The notes under the pieces: generated by a model
What the model was told of the DNA's origin: nothing
Databases searched by the model: none
Seen by the model: the letters and a program-made list of their open reading frames with translations, nothing else
Shown: piece after piece, positions 54,401-64,000 of the stretch
Numbering within the stretch: position 1 is the first letter of the stretch
How the letters are laid out: each line of letters starts with the position of its first letter
Origin: Cyprinodon diabolis
Taxonomy: Eukaryota > Chordata > Actinopteri > Cyprinodontiformes > Cyprinodontidae
Direction of reading: 5' to 3'
Length of the DNA stretch: 64,000 bases
Assembly (NCBI GenBank): GCA_030533445.1
Contig: CM060064.1
Span: 6,307,879 to 6,371,878, forward strand
Program-made: the position numbers and the translations under genes

Positions 54401-57400
54401 TTGGTTTGTGTTTATTAACGGTAAGATGTTGGTTTCCAGGGGCTTCAATAGTTCAATGTTTCAGTACTATTCTCCACTAGGTGTCACTGTTGGGGCCAAC
54501 AAATGGCACTTTAACCACTCAGGGATTTTAATCAGTATAATAGAAACTTCTGAAGTATTAATCTAGTGAAAGGTTGGTGAAACTTCATGGGGGGAAAAAA
54601 ATATGGTTTTATATAAAATTACCAGAAAATGTATAATTTACCTGCTCCACAACATGTGCAGCAACGTGTGATTCAAATAGGTTTTTGTTTAAAGGAGACA
54701 TGGAATTGTACCGCAATTTGTGCATTTTCCTTGTTTACAAATTATGGGCTCAACTGAAGTTTATTTTTTAGGCATTAGTACAGGATGTGGATCCATTTTT
54801 TTTTTTAAAACACTTGCTGTATTTATTTTAGTTTCAATGAATGAAACCAGGTTTTGGTAAACCAAAGAAATGAAAAGAATGTAAGAAGTGATCATAGAAC
54901 GTTTAGCTTTTCAAACGCTTTCCAAGATTTAAGTTTTTGACCAAATTTTGGCCCAATAAATGAGGCTCATGCTTATTTGCACCAAACTTCTCAAAACACA
55001 GCCTGAGACCAAACAATCACTTTAGGGAGTAAACTCTGGCTGTTAAGGATGTCATGCAATCATTTTAGAGAGGACCAGCCTTTGAGAACGGTGGTCATGT
55101 CAGTTTAGGAGAGAAATTTTTTAAAGACCGAACTCTAAATACAGTCAACATTGTTTATCTTTAATACAGTATGCCTCTGGTACTAAGGACGCCATGAAAT
55201 GTCATTTTATTATATTTAGTTGTGGTGAATGTGAAATATGATTCATGTAAGAGCAATAATGCATTGAAACTACCTAGATTTTGGCTGATAAGCTCTAAAT
55301 TGTCTAAATCAGTGTAAGGTTGTACCTTAGGAAGAAAAAGGCCTCATTGGTGTTTTTATGATTGATCTATAAGAATGAAAAAGATTCGACCAAAATCAAA
55401 CTGTTCCTTTATTTCTTCAGTCAATTAAGGAACGAAGATGGGTAAAATTTGTAATATGTATGATTTGAGTATAATTTTAGAAAGTAATTTTAATACATTT
55501 ATTTGTATTATTTTAAATTCAGTATAATAAATTTATGAAAGAGTGGATAAAAATCATTTCCTAATTCATGTAAAAATATGAAAAATGGGATTACACCATC
55601 AAAATATTTTTCGATATTTAACTGAATTTGAAACATTTAAGTGGCAAAAAATATGGAGTGGTTTACAAAAATGTTTTATTTCCAGCAATGATTTGCTTCA
55701 GCAATAAAGGTATAGCCACTCATAGGGAAGTGAAGCAAAGATAATTCTTCCAAAAAAGTACAAAACAATCCACTGGACTTGGTTTCCAAGTTTGAAGACG
55801 TTTCTCTTCCCATCCATCCAGGAATCTTTTTAAATTCAAAATGTCAGGAATAGCGTTTAGTTTGAGGTTTTATACAGTAGCCCCTTTACAGTATTTTATC
55901 ATTCATATTCATAATCTTTCTGCTGCTGTAAATTTGCCCATTGTGGGACAAAGAGATTTTCCATTCTATTATATAAAAGGGGTAGAAAGATATAAGTAAA
56001 TCTAAACAATGTCTGTATAAAAATTATATCTGCAAAATCTATTATTCAACAACAAAATATACTTGGTTAAGCACATTGTGCAAAACGGCAGTAAAAAAAT
56101 TAAACTATCAGATTTATAGTCCCCACACTGCAGATATATTAGAATCTATCCTTAAATTACAGCCAAACCCATTTACACAGTAAAAGGTAAAAACCTTTAG
56201 ATAAATCAAACATTACCGCCACATATCTGAATCCATAACCATTAAAACAACTATTTTCATTCATTTCAGACAGAACTATTCACAGACTTGTATTATATTA
56301 AACTGCACTTCCAATATTCACCACTAGTCGGCGTCACGGAGCAGCCAGCTTGCTTGGTCTCGCAATGAATCCTGGGAAAACCAAGGATACCGAGGATTTG
56401 AAGAACGGGTCCGAGATTGCAGTAATCACCCAAACCGAATTTCCCTTTTGGAATTTTTTTTAATGTGTTTTTGAACTGAATTATTCAAAAACACTGTTCA
56501 ATTTCATACAGTTTTTTTTTTCAATGTAAAGCAAGGCCTACCTGGGTCTGTGTAGGAAGTCAACCTTCCATCAATAAGGTGTAAGGCTGAAACATTTTTT
56601 TAAAAGGTCCTTATTGTTCAAAAACGTGTTGACTTATTTCATATTAGTGATGAAGCGTCATTCAGTGTTTCAGCACACTGGTAAACTGTATTGATACTGT
56701 TACTGAATACTGACACCTGCTGGACATTTAAAATTACTACAGGCCGCCACAGTCAACTGACTGATCTGATGACCTATAATATGATTTAAGCCATTGTTTG
56801 CCAGAATGTATTATTTCATATCGTTTATTGAAAATGTTTGAGATTTTTATATGTAAATCATGAATGAGAACCTATAATAGGGAAATTTAAGACATGTGAA
56901 TAAGGATATTTGTGGACTAGGATTTATTTATTTTATTTAAAATAACTGCAGTAAAAACATCAACCTAAGAGTCAATTTGAAATTAATTTGAATTCAGATA
57001 AGTTGAGTGATAACTGAGAGAAACAGGATGACAAGAAAATGAAAACAACGTGAGATCCAAATGGTCCCACTCGGCTGAAACCTTTCTTTTGCCTTTAATG
57101 CTGCTCCAAATTTTTGTTAAATTTGATAAACTGCAAAAAATCGAGGGCTTAGATGCGTTTTAGATGCATGTCCGAACCATGGACTTGATTTCAGAAGTGA
57201 GGGGACACAAGTATTTTTTAATATAACATATCAGTTATTCCCAGTTGTTCTGTGTTTGTTTCCTCCACTTTCTCTTGCCTCTCTGCTGCCTCTCCGGAAA
57301 AAAATATATGGATGAATGACATGAACAACTGGACAACATGGGGTGCAACAATCCATCTAGATTAAAAACACATAGTTTTACAATTATTATAAGCCCGGAT

Positions 57401-58002
57401 ATATAAAATCCCTTTCAGAGATTTTTTCTTTTTTGATGGTAATAATATGGAACAATAATATATTTTATTTATCAGCACTGGTAATAAAACAAACATACTT
57501 TACAAGGTTATTGAGAGCATTATAATGCAGAGGATCTTGAACTGGATCTGCTGCTTTATGGAGCCAGTGAAGGTGTTTTAGGAGGAGTGTTGCACAGTTC
57601 TTTGAATGTAACTCTATTTTCAGACAGTCTATTATTGTCTGTTAACCAGCGCTAGGCTCTGGTGCTGCCTGGAATCGTCAAGCGAGCTGCCAAACGGTGC
57701 CATGGAATCGGAACACACAGAACTGGTTCTCGATTCCCATCCCTAGCGAAGAGGCAACCGGGTCAGAGAATGCTGTTGAATGGGATTCCTAGTAACAGCG
57801 CACCGCCGGGGTCTAAGCGGCTCCGACAAAAATAAGATTTAAATGGCAGGATGGTAATCTGGATGAACTGACTGCACTGACGATGTTTTCAGGTGGACTT
57901 TCTCACTTCAAAATAGATTCAAACAATTTTTACCCACTGATCACAGCAAATATAGCTGCCATTGTTACAGGCAAAGAAAGGATAGGGTAGCTCCGCCCAA
58001 TG
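54400..58002. other. Intergenic stretch, two repeat fragments, no gene recognised
   Basis: A fragment at 55756-55890 (ATCCACTGGACTTGGTTTCC) belongs to the 32-kb foldback family, and the tail at 55905-55970 to the 26.4-kb family. A GC-richer patch near 56325-56440 has a short ATG-initiated ORF (MNPGKTKDTEDLKNGSEI) but no splice support. Otherwise AT-rich and featureless to the eye. Confidence 0.5.
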
Positions 58003-58010
58003 CATCAGAC

Positions 58011-59431
58011 CACAGGCGGATCTACTGGGGTGGCATCGAGTGGCAAATGCCTCCCTAAATGACAGCCTTGCCACCCATGCTGCCACCCCAGTTGGTGGTA
58101 GGGGTGGCGAGGCTTATAAATTATGGATAATTTGAGAATTACGACCGCTAATTTCCAATGTCGGACTGCAGTAAATGCAGCACGAGATGAAGCAAGAGCG
58201 ACTGAGACTGATTTGTTTTGAAAAGCGAATGGGGCAAAGCGAGGGAGCCAGGGGTCATGGGGAGAGGAGACACGGGATCAAACAGGTAAAAACTGATTAA
58301 CTATCTATCGAGAAATTAAATCATAATGAAACTTGAACCCCAGTCGGCCTCAGCAAATGGCCGCTCACACTGAGCTTGGTTCTGCTGGAGGTTTCTTCCT
58401 GTTAAAAGGGAGTTTTTCCTCTCCACTGTCGCTACAAGCATGCTTAGTGTGAGGGATTGCCTTCGAGTCAATGCAATCAACTGGTTTTCCTTAGATAGAA
58501 AACTTTGTATCAATTTGACTATGATCTGGTGAACTGTAAAGTGCCTTGAGATGACATGTGTTGTGAATTTGGCGCTATAGAAATCAACCGAATTGAATTG
58601 AAAGCACAATGTTGCTAGCATAGCTGCATGGCTGATTTTGAGATGATAATCAGGCTGCAGAACGTTATTTCTCTAACTATGATGTTAGTTAGGCCTGACG
58701 TCTCAGGCTCATAAAGACATATTTGCGGTCAACTACAACGACAGGAAAGAGACTATCAAGTTCGGTTGTACTCAAATCAAAACGCACAAAGGCATTGGAT
58801 CTAAATACATTAGTGAAGCGTTTTGCAACATGGAAATCGCCGCATTCAGCTGTTATAGTCATGTCAACTTTATGTTAAGCTCTCTGGTGAGCCTTTACAG
58901 AGCCGTTACATTTTGTTTTGGCACCTGAGAAAATCTGATATTTCCTTTAATAAAGCCAAAAGTGTTAAAAGTAAAGTTAAAAATGTGATACTGGTGTAAA
59001 TCCTGCTTTATATGAAGCAGTGTTATTTCTACTGTGTATTTATGCCCACTTTGGTACAGCTCAGTCCATAGATCTCTGATGTGTAACTTTTTCTTTCTAT
59101 AGTTTCTTCTTGTGCAAATGCTGCAAAGCTGCCTCTCTGACAGTCAATCTCACACATCTGCGACTCAGCACCTGTGTCTTACCTTAACACCTTTCCTGTG
59201 ATAATGCCCCTCTAGAAGTAGTGTTATCATTCTTCTATCTCCTATTAGGTGATATCACATTGTACAATGTATTTCTAATATGAACTGTTTCACATGAAAT
59301 ACATACTATTCTCACCAAACTGTGATAACTGTGATTAAATTCAGTGTAAACAAATGCCATATGTTGCCACCCCTCAAAAATTCCTGCCCTCCTCTCGTCA
59401 CCCCATAAATATTGTTCAAGATCCGCCCCTG
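58011..59431. mobile_element. hAT-type element, 1421 bp, with nested repeat
   Basis: The ends CACAGGCGGATCT and AGATCCGCCCCTG are inverted. Identical octamers CATCAGAC flank them (58003-58010 and 59432-59439). Subterminal GGTGGCA/TGCCACCCC motifs repeat near both ends. No transposase frame was recognised. It contains a (TGAAT)n-family copy at 58330-58602. Confidence 0.85.
58330..58602 (+). repeat. (TGAAT)n-tailed family copy inside the hAT element
   Basis: This is the best-preserved copy: AACCCCAGTCGGCCTCAGCA, GGTTCTGCTGGAGGTTTCTT, CTGTAAAGTGCCTTGAGATG, then ACCGAATTGAATTGAA. Confidence 0.75.
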
Positions 59432-59439
59432 CATCAGAC

Positions 59440-60930
59440 CCACTTTTTCCACCAACTATGTACAAGCTTAAACTTGTACAAGCTTCAAAAATGAAGCAGC
59501 ACAGTGTTTTTGCTGCTCCTGCTGCTTGTGGTGTGAACGTAGCATAACAGTGGCTAGCTTCCAGCCATGTGGCCTGCATGAGCTTTGGGGGGTCGAATCG
59601 TTCATGTGTAAGGGTAAGCACACAGGGGGGAGGGACAAGCAGACGACAATGATTGACATGTCAGGAACCAATGATGTACAAGGGACCATCTTTGGTGTTT
59701 GGTTGGGGTTATTGATTAATTTAACACCCTGAGCTCCATTGAAAGCTGCTGTTGCTGCAGTGGATGCTGGGACACCCATCAATCTCAAGAACGGACAAGT
59801 CTGCTCTGATGCATGCTGGGTAAAGAGGGAGGCGCAAGAACAACATCCGGGGACTTTGTCCGTTTTCGGTCTGCTGTTCTTGTGAATTGGAACAGTATTA
59901 GGACTGAGACTGATGACGTTTCACGAGCACATGAGAACCACAAGTACTGAAGGCCTGCGGCCTCAGGCACGCTTTGTCACAGTGCTTGACGGATGTCTGT
60001 GTGCTGTAGCGTAACAATGTTTTCGGACAGTAAGACGTGCAGGGGACCGAAAGTGACATTTTACAAAGGCTGATGGCAGATTGGTTTTCCGTCTGCCTTG
60101 AGAGTCTTACACTTGCCTCACAATGGCGAATCCAAATTCCTGGTCCATTTCCAACACTCCTCCTGAAGTCTCACCGCAGGTGAACATCACTTTCCTAACT
60201 ATTTAAAATCCATCTTGCAGCAACTCTCCTCCTGAGGATGAGGTGGTTTCCATGACAACGGGATATGGGCCCTGATGTTGAGTTTCACCAACAGAGAGTG
60301 AACAGCCTGTAACTGGGATGAAATCACAGAATCAGACTAATTCTGAGGTTTGGAGATCTTTCTGAAGGGAACCCAGGCTTCAGGCATCAACCTTCACAGT
60401 CTTTGGTCTGGTTCTGATTTACGACAGGATTAAAGAAACTCGGTTTTCTGTTCTGATTTATGATATTTCTACCACTGTTAGATGCTTGTAGGCCTCTCAT
60501 TCACTTATTTTTTTGTCCCGTCGTAATGGAAAAGTCTGGTCATATCCAGAATCAAAATTTCTGAAAGTACTTTAAATATGAAATTATTCCATACTGTTCA
60601 ATAAATAATAAGTGTTTTTAATTCAGAGTAATTTTCATTTGAATGTGCTTTATTGGAGGCATCCATGTTTGTCAAAGAACACTACTGCCACGTACTGGTT
60701 TGTGACGTCACGGTGCGGTATCGGCTGTTGATCAAGTCCCAGTGCTGTATCTGGTGTTTGTCACAACGCGCTATTATCCAAGTCATCTTTAAAAACATTC
60801 TTCTTCCAAATGTTGGCTACATATCACATGTTTTTTCTCTGGTCAGAGGTTCGATGGCAAATCCTCCCTCTTCAAGTTGGCAATCCAACGACGAACCCGT
60901 CCATGGAGGATCAGGAATCGGTACGGTGAA
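59440..60930. other. Intergenic stretch, no gene recognised
   Basis: Several GC-moderate patches and short ORFs, none with recognisable family motifs or splice logic. Confidence 0.5.
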
Positions 60931-60934
60931 ATGA

Positions 60935-60993
60935 AATGTTTTTTCACTTTTACCCGATGTATTAGAACATCTAACTGCCATGCACTTGGGCAT
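60935..60993 (-). pseudogene. THAP-domain start fragment (P-element-like)
   Basis: On the minus strand, ATG at 60993-60991 begins MPKCMAVRCSNTSGKSEKTF. This fits the start of a THAP zinc-binding domain: M-P-x-C-x4-C, then a stretch leading to F-H-F. THAP domains occur in P-element transposases and derived host genes. The reading after HF no longer looks like THAP, so either an intron starts there or the element is truncated. The upstream sequence is the dispersed family at 61003-61330. Confidence 0.5.
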
Positions 60994-61002
60994 TGTCAGT
61001 TT

Positions 61003-61330
61003 CACTATAGCTCTGGTGAATTTCAATGGTGAAGTCCTCTGGAAATCTTCAATAATTGTTGATTGCAGATGTGTCTAGTAGTTCCCATTGATTTTGCTTT
61101 TAAAGCGGGGAGAATGGCGCTAGGCTTACCGCACCATGATGTAAACACCGGAAGATGGCCGGATTGAGGTGTCACTTTATTTGGGCAAAAATGGCCTCTT
61201 CCGCACTCAGGGAAAATTGTCTTTATTTTTTTACTGAGTAACACTAAATTCAATAAATCACTGCAAACGTATACATTTTAGGTATAAACAATTATCCATT
61301 GATTATTCCTTGATGACTGAACTTTTCCTT
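61003..61330 (-). repeat. THAP-associated dispersed repeat, copy 3
   Basis: It aligns with 1726-2045 along nearly its whole length and lies immediately upstream (minus strand) of the THAP-like ATG. This suggests all copies derive from the 5' end of one transposon family. Confidence 0.65.
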
Positions 61331-61463
61331 CAATAAACACCTTCAGGAAAATAGTTGACAAAATTCTAACCTGACAGGAAGAAAAGTAAATGTTCCCCAG
61401 TTCATTTATGAGCCCATTTAATAAAATGAGGTTATTGTTCTATTTGAAGCTGTTTAAATCAAC

Positions 61464-61469
61464 TTTAAT
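61464..61469 (-). terminator. Possible poly(A) signal ATTAAA for the ccdc180-like gene
   Basis: A minus-strand ATTAAA variant about 170 nt past the stop codon at 61636. No canonical AATAAA is closer. Confidence 0.35.
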
Positions 61470-61635
61470 GTTCCCAAAGAACAAATATTACATATAACAA
61501 TGAACAAATCAAACAAGCAGGGATGCTTATAACAGATCTTAATGCATCAAAACTAGAGCAGATAAACAGCAGACTTTAAAGCATCGTCGTCCCCCTGCTG
61601 AACAACAACTATAAATACAGAAACAAAACAGCAAA

Positions 61636-64000
61636 TCAATTGTCTTCACTCGGTGTTACATAGCCTTTAAATTTCCTCATAGCAAGAATCTGTCGTTTCC
61701 AGTAGGACGTCCAGCTGTGCTGTTTGCCCAGTTGTTTCTCTTTGCTGACATCAGAACTGGACTCCTCTGACTGGATCAGCTGCTGAAAGCGCTGACAGAC
61801 ACAAAAGTACACATTCATTTCACAGTGGCCGGTGTTTACTGGGCTTTGGTAGATGATGCCAAGAGAGGACAGTGTTAAGTTTTTAACCAGCCGGTTTTTG
61901 GGTCGGTTTACACAGCATGACCTTAAAATTACTGTGTGATTCTCAAAGTATAAAAGTATAAAATCTGGTATTGCCCAGTTTTGGGGTTGTGTTTGCTCCA
62001 GATAACAAGCGCAGTATATCACACTTGAGCTGATTTTAACACTCTTGACACACGTCAAAGAATTCATACCTAAACCTAATGTCACAGAATTGATCCAAAA
62101 CTTAAATAAGTCTGAAATACATGTAGCCGCCCTTGAGTCACAATATAGGATGGGTGACAGATTTTGTTGTAACACTGGTTCTCATTTACAGTGACAGAAG
62201 CGATGAGGAGAATGGCTTTACTTTATTCACGGATGAGTGTCCAGTCAGTTCATCAGGATTAGGATTCTTCTTTTAAATATCGTGTAGCTGCTCTGAGCAG
62301 CAGACCCCTGCATACAAGTGGGCTAAGAATCTCCAGTAACAGCTCTAAAAGCTGGCCAATTATGCAGAGATATTTTTCTCAATGCTATAAATGCATCTGA
62401 AAGTAAATATAAGCAGTTTTTTATGTGGTAAAACTAATAAAGTACTAGAATAAAATAAAAATAAAATATATAAGTTTAGGCATTTTAAGTTAATTAACAA
62501 CTGTTAATAAATAAACTATTTGGTATGTATGTATAAGATAAGAACATTTTTACTTTTCTTTGTACATGAAATCCGAGTGGAGTCTAACCATTTTATATAT
62601 ACTCTTTTTTCATGGTTCTATGCTGACAGGAAGTAATTGTTTGACACACTGTGCCACACAATACAGGATATAAGCCAAGTCAGTAAAATATGTTGAATTT
62701 CTCAGATTAGCAATCGGAGCAGCATTAGGTCTGTACTAGTAAGGATTAGGTTTAGTGTAAAGGTCAATGCAAGGTCATAGAAATTAATGATTTTGGAGGC
62801 ACAGTCTTTTTATAGCGAGAAATACACAGATATGTATGTGTGTGTGTATATGTACCTTTCTAGCCCTCAGAGTGAGGACCATTTTTCCAATTTCATCATC
62901 AAATTGAGGACCAGTTGTTGTAAAGTGAGGACATTTTGCTGGTCCTCACAAGCTATTTTGCTAATGGTTGGTTTTAGGGCTAAGGTGTCCATTGGTTTAG
63001 GGTGAGGTATGCATTGGTAATGGTTAGGTTTAGGGTTAGGGCAAAGAAAAGGTTGAAAATGACTGAAAATCAATGGAAATCAATGGGAATCAACACATGG
63101 TGGCAGAGTATGTGTGTGTGTATGTGTGTGTGGGGTAGTGGTGGGGGGTGATCACCTTTAATGCTGCATCTCTCTGCTCAATAACCAAATTCCGGCTGGT
63201 CCTGGCTGTGGTGATGGATGCTGGTCTTGGGATAAAGGATTCTGCTAAGTTAAGGTTTGCAAGACAGCAAGCAATAGCGAGCCATTCCCTGAAACACACA
63301 CAAACCCAAAGACTTACTGGGAAGCGGCACTCTGTTGAAGTTCTTCTGAATGTTGTCAGGTATCTCAGACATTACCTGCTTCCTCTAAGCTCACTTCCTG
63401 TTTCTGCCTCTGTTGCTGTGGTTACAGCGCTGGGAGGTTTTGCTGGATCAGGTTCTGCAGGAACAGAACCATAAAAATAAATTAAATACCTTCTGCCAAA
63501 AGAACAGACGGTCCTGGTCTTCTTGGTTAAAGGGAGTTTTTCCTCTCCACTGTCGCTAGAAGCATGCTTAGTAATCATTCGAGTCAATGATTTGATGCAA
63601 TCAACTGGTTTTCCTTAGATAGAAAACTTTGAATTAATTTGACTGGATGATCTGGTGAACTGTAAAGTGCCTTGAGATGACGTGTTGTGAATTGGCACTT
63701 AGAAATAAACTGAATTGAACTGAATTGAATTCTGGTCTTCTGGATTGATGGGGCTCCTGACCTCTAACTCTGTCTGGATAAGAACCAGGTTCCTTCTGGT
63801 GTCAGATGGGTCAACGTTACCTTCAGCTATCAGCAGCTCATCCAGTAGATGCAGCAGCTTCTCTGTCAGGGAGGACAGTGACGTCACAAACTCCTCTGCC
63901 CTCCTTCTCAAACACTCCTGCATTGAACACACACACAGGTCTTCAGGCCGAGGCTACAGTTGTGCATCTCTCTGGCTCCTCCCCCTCTTACCTGCAGCTC
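61636..64000 (-). CDS. ccdc180: CCDC180-like protein, C-terminal exons (DUF4456-like; partial)
   Basis: Five minus-strand exons can be chained in frame. 63992-64000 (ELQ, donor GTAAG) continues beyond the window. 63821-63917 is ECLRRRAEEFVTSLSSLTEK to ELLIAE. 63376-63454 is PDPAKPPSAVTTATEAETG to ELRGS. 63156-63288 is EWLAIACCLANLNLAE to VIEQRDAALK. 61636-61791 is RFQQLIQSEESSSDV to GYVTPSEDN, stop TGA. Phases are 0, 1, 2, 0 and consistent. The pattern of FV-x-SLSSLTEKLL-x-LLDELL, TT-x-VIEQRDAALKRF and a final W-x5-W segment matches my memory of the C-terminal DUF4456 region of coiled-coil domain-containing protein 180, a long coiled-coil protein of poorly known function, likely linked to cilia or sperm. 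The middle exon is short and poorly conserved. It is not SNX31, the human neighbour at this place: no PX or FERM features are seen. A repeat lies in the intron at 63525-63729. Confidence 0.65.
62860..63110. repeat. Fish-type low-complexity repeat with TTAGGG-like units
   Basis: Degenerate units such as TTTAGGGCTAAGG, TTTAGGGTGAGG and TTTAGGTTTAGGGTTAGGG, preceded by GTGAGGACC units and followed by (GT)n. It is in the last intron of the ccdc180-like gene. Confidence 0.65.
63525..63729 (+). repeat. (TGAAT)n-tailed family fragment
   Basis: It starts AAAGGGAGTTTTTCCTCTCC, continues CTGTAAAGTGCCTTGAGATG and ends in GAATTGAACTGAATTGAATT. Confidence 0.75.

Noticed and set aside
61792..62175. Upstream extension of the last ccdc180-like exon as one 179-aa ORF
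   Set aside because: A CTGTCAG acceptor at 61792-61794 gives a phase-0 join with the preceding exon; the sequence beyond is AT-rich intron.
63700..63820. Reading the ccdc180-like exon through to ...LIQTELE with donor GTCAGG
   Set aside because: That end (phase 0) cannot join the next exon in frame, while the GTAACG donor after 63821 gives consistent phases.
61636..64000. SNX31, expected from human gene order
   Set aside because: No PX, FERM-like or sorting-nexin motifs; residues fit a DUF4456 C-terminus better.

Overview
This is vertebrate nuclear DNA, almost certainly from a teleost fish. The genes have GT-AG introns, CpG-richer promoters and AATAAA poly(A) signals. The spaces between them are AT-rich and full of fish-type DNA transposons (hAT, Tc1, Harbinger-like), non-LTR tails and one chromodomain Ty3/Gypsy element. 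I cannot name the species from sequence alone.

Genes from left to right. The 5' part of grhl2 (epithelial transcription factor) is on the minus strand at 1-3835 and runs off the left edge. znf706 is on the plus strand (coding exons within 8235-12432). ywhaz, a 14-3-3 adaptor, is on the plus strand (coding within 34798-41035). pabpc1, cytoplasmic poly(A)-binding protein 1, is on the plus strand (14 coding exons within 48304-53913). The 3' end of a gene I read as ccdc180, from its DUF4456-like C-terminus, is on the minus strand at 61636-64000. Exon phases were checked by hand: znf706 gives 76 aa, ywhaz 247 aa and pabpc1 635 aa, each without a frame break. Gene order and orientation grhl2-znf706-ywhaz-pabpc1 match human 8q22.3. 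Beyond pabpc1, where humans have SNX31, this window has the ccdc180-like gene instead. These genes do not form an operon or pathway; znf706, ywhaz and pabpc1 are widely expressed housekeeping-type genes, each with its own promoter.

The rest is mostly mobile DNA. The largest piece is a Gypsy element at 20994-25888 in the znf706-ywhaz gap. It has a 5-bp target duplication, two LTRs differing at 3 of 220 shared positions, a large deletion at its 5' end, and gag and pol broken by frameshifts. I also delimit four hAT-type elements with perfect 8-bp target duplications (10048-10980, 16517-17094, 45289-47379, 58011-59431) and one with a one-mismatch duplication (48559-48901). There are two Harbinger-like elements with 3-bp duplications (40098-40672, 51035-51623). 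Three Tc1-family copies are present (27589-28586, 42960-43720, 45663-47209), plus foldback elements, a tRNA-derived SINE, a THAP-domain (P-element-like) fragment and several recurring repeat families. The 45-47.4 kb stretch is a nest: a Tc1 inside a hAT inside an older repeat.

I looked for an unknown gene system and did not find a convincing one. The notable content is the fine structure of the mobile elements, an insertion 19 bp beyond a ywhaz splice donor, promoter motifs, and the pabpc1-ccdc180 junction.
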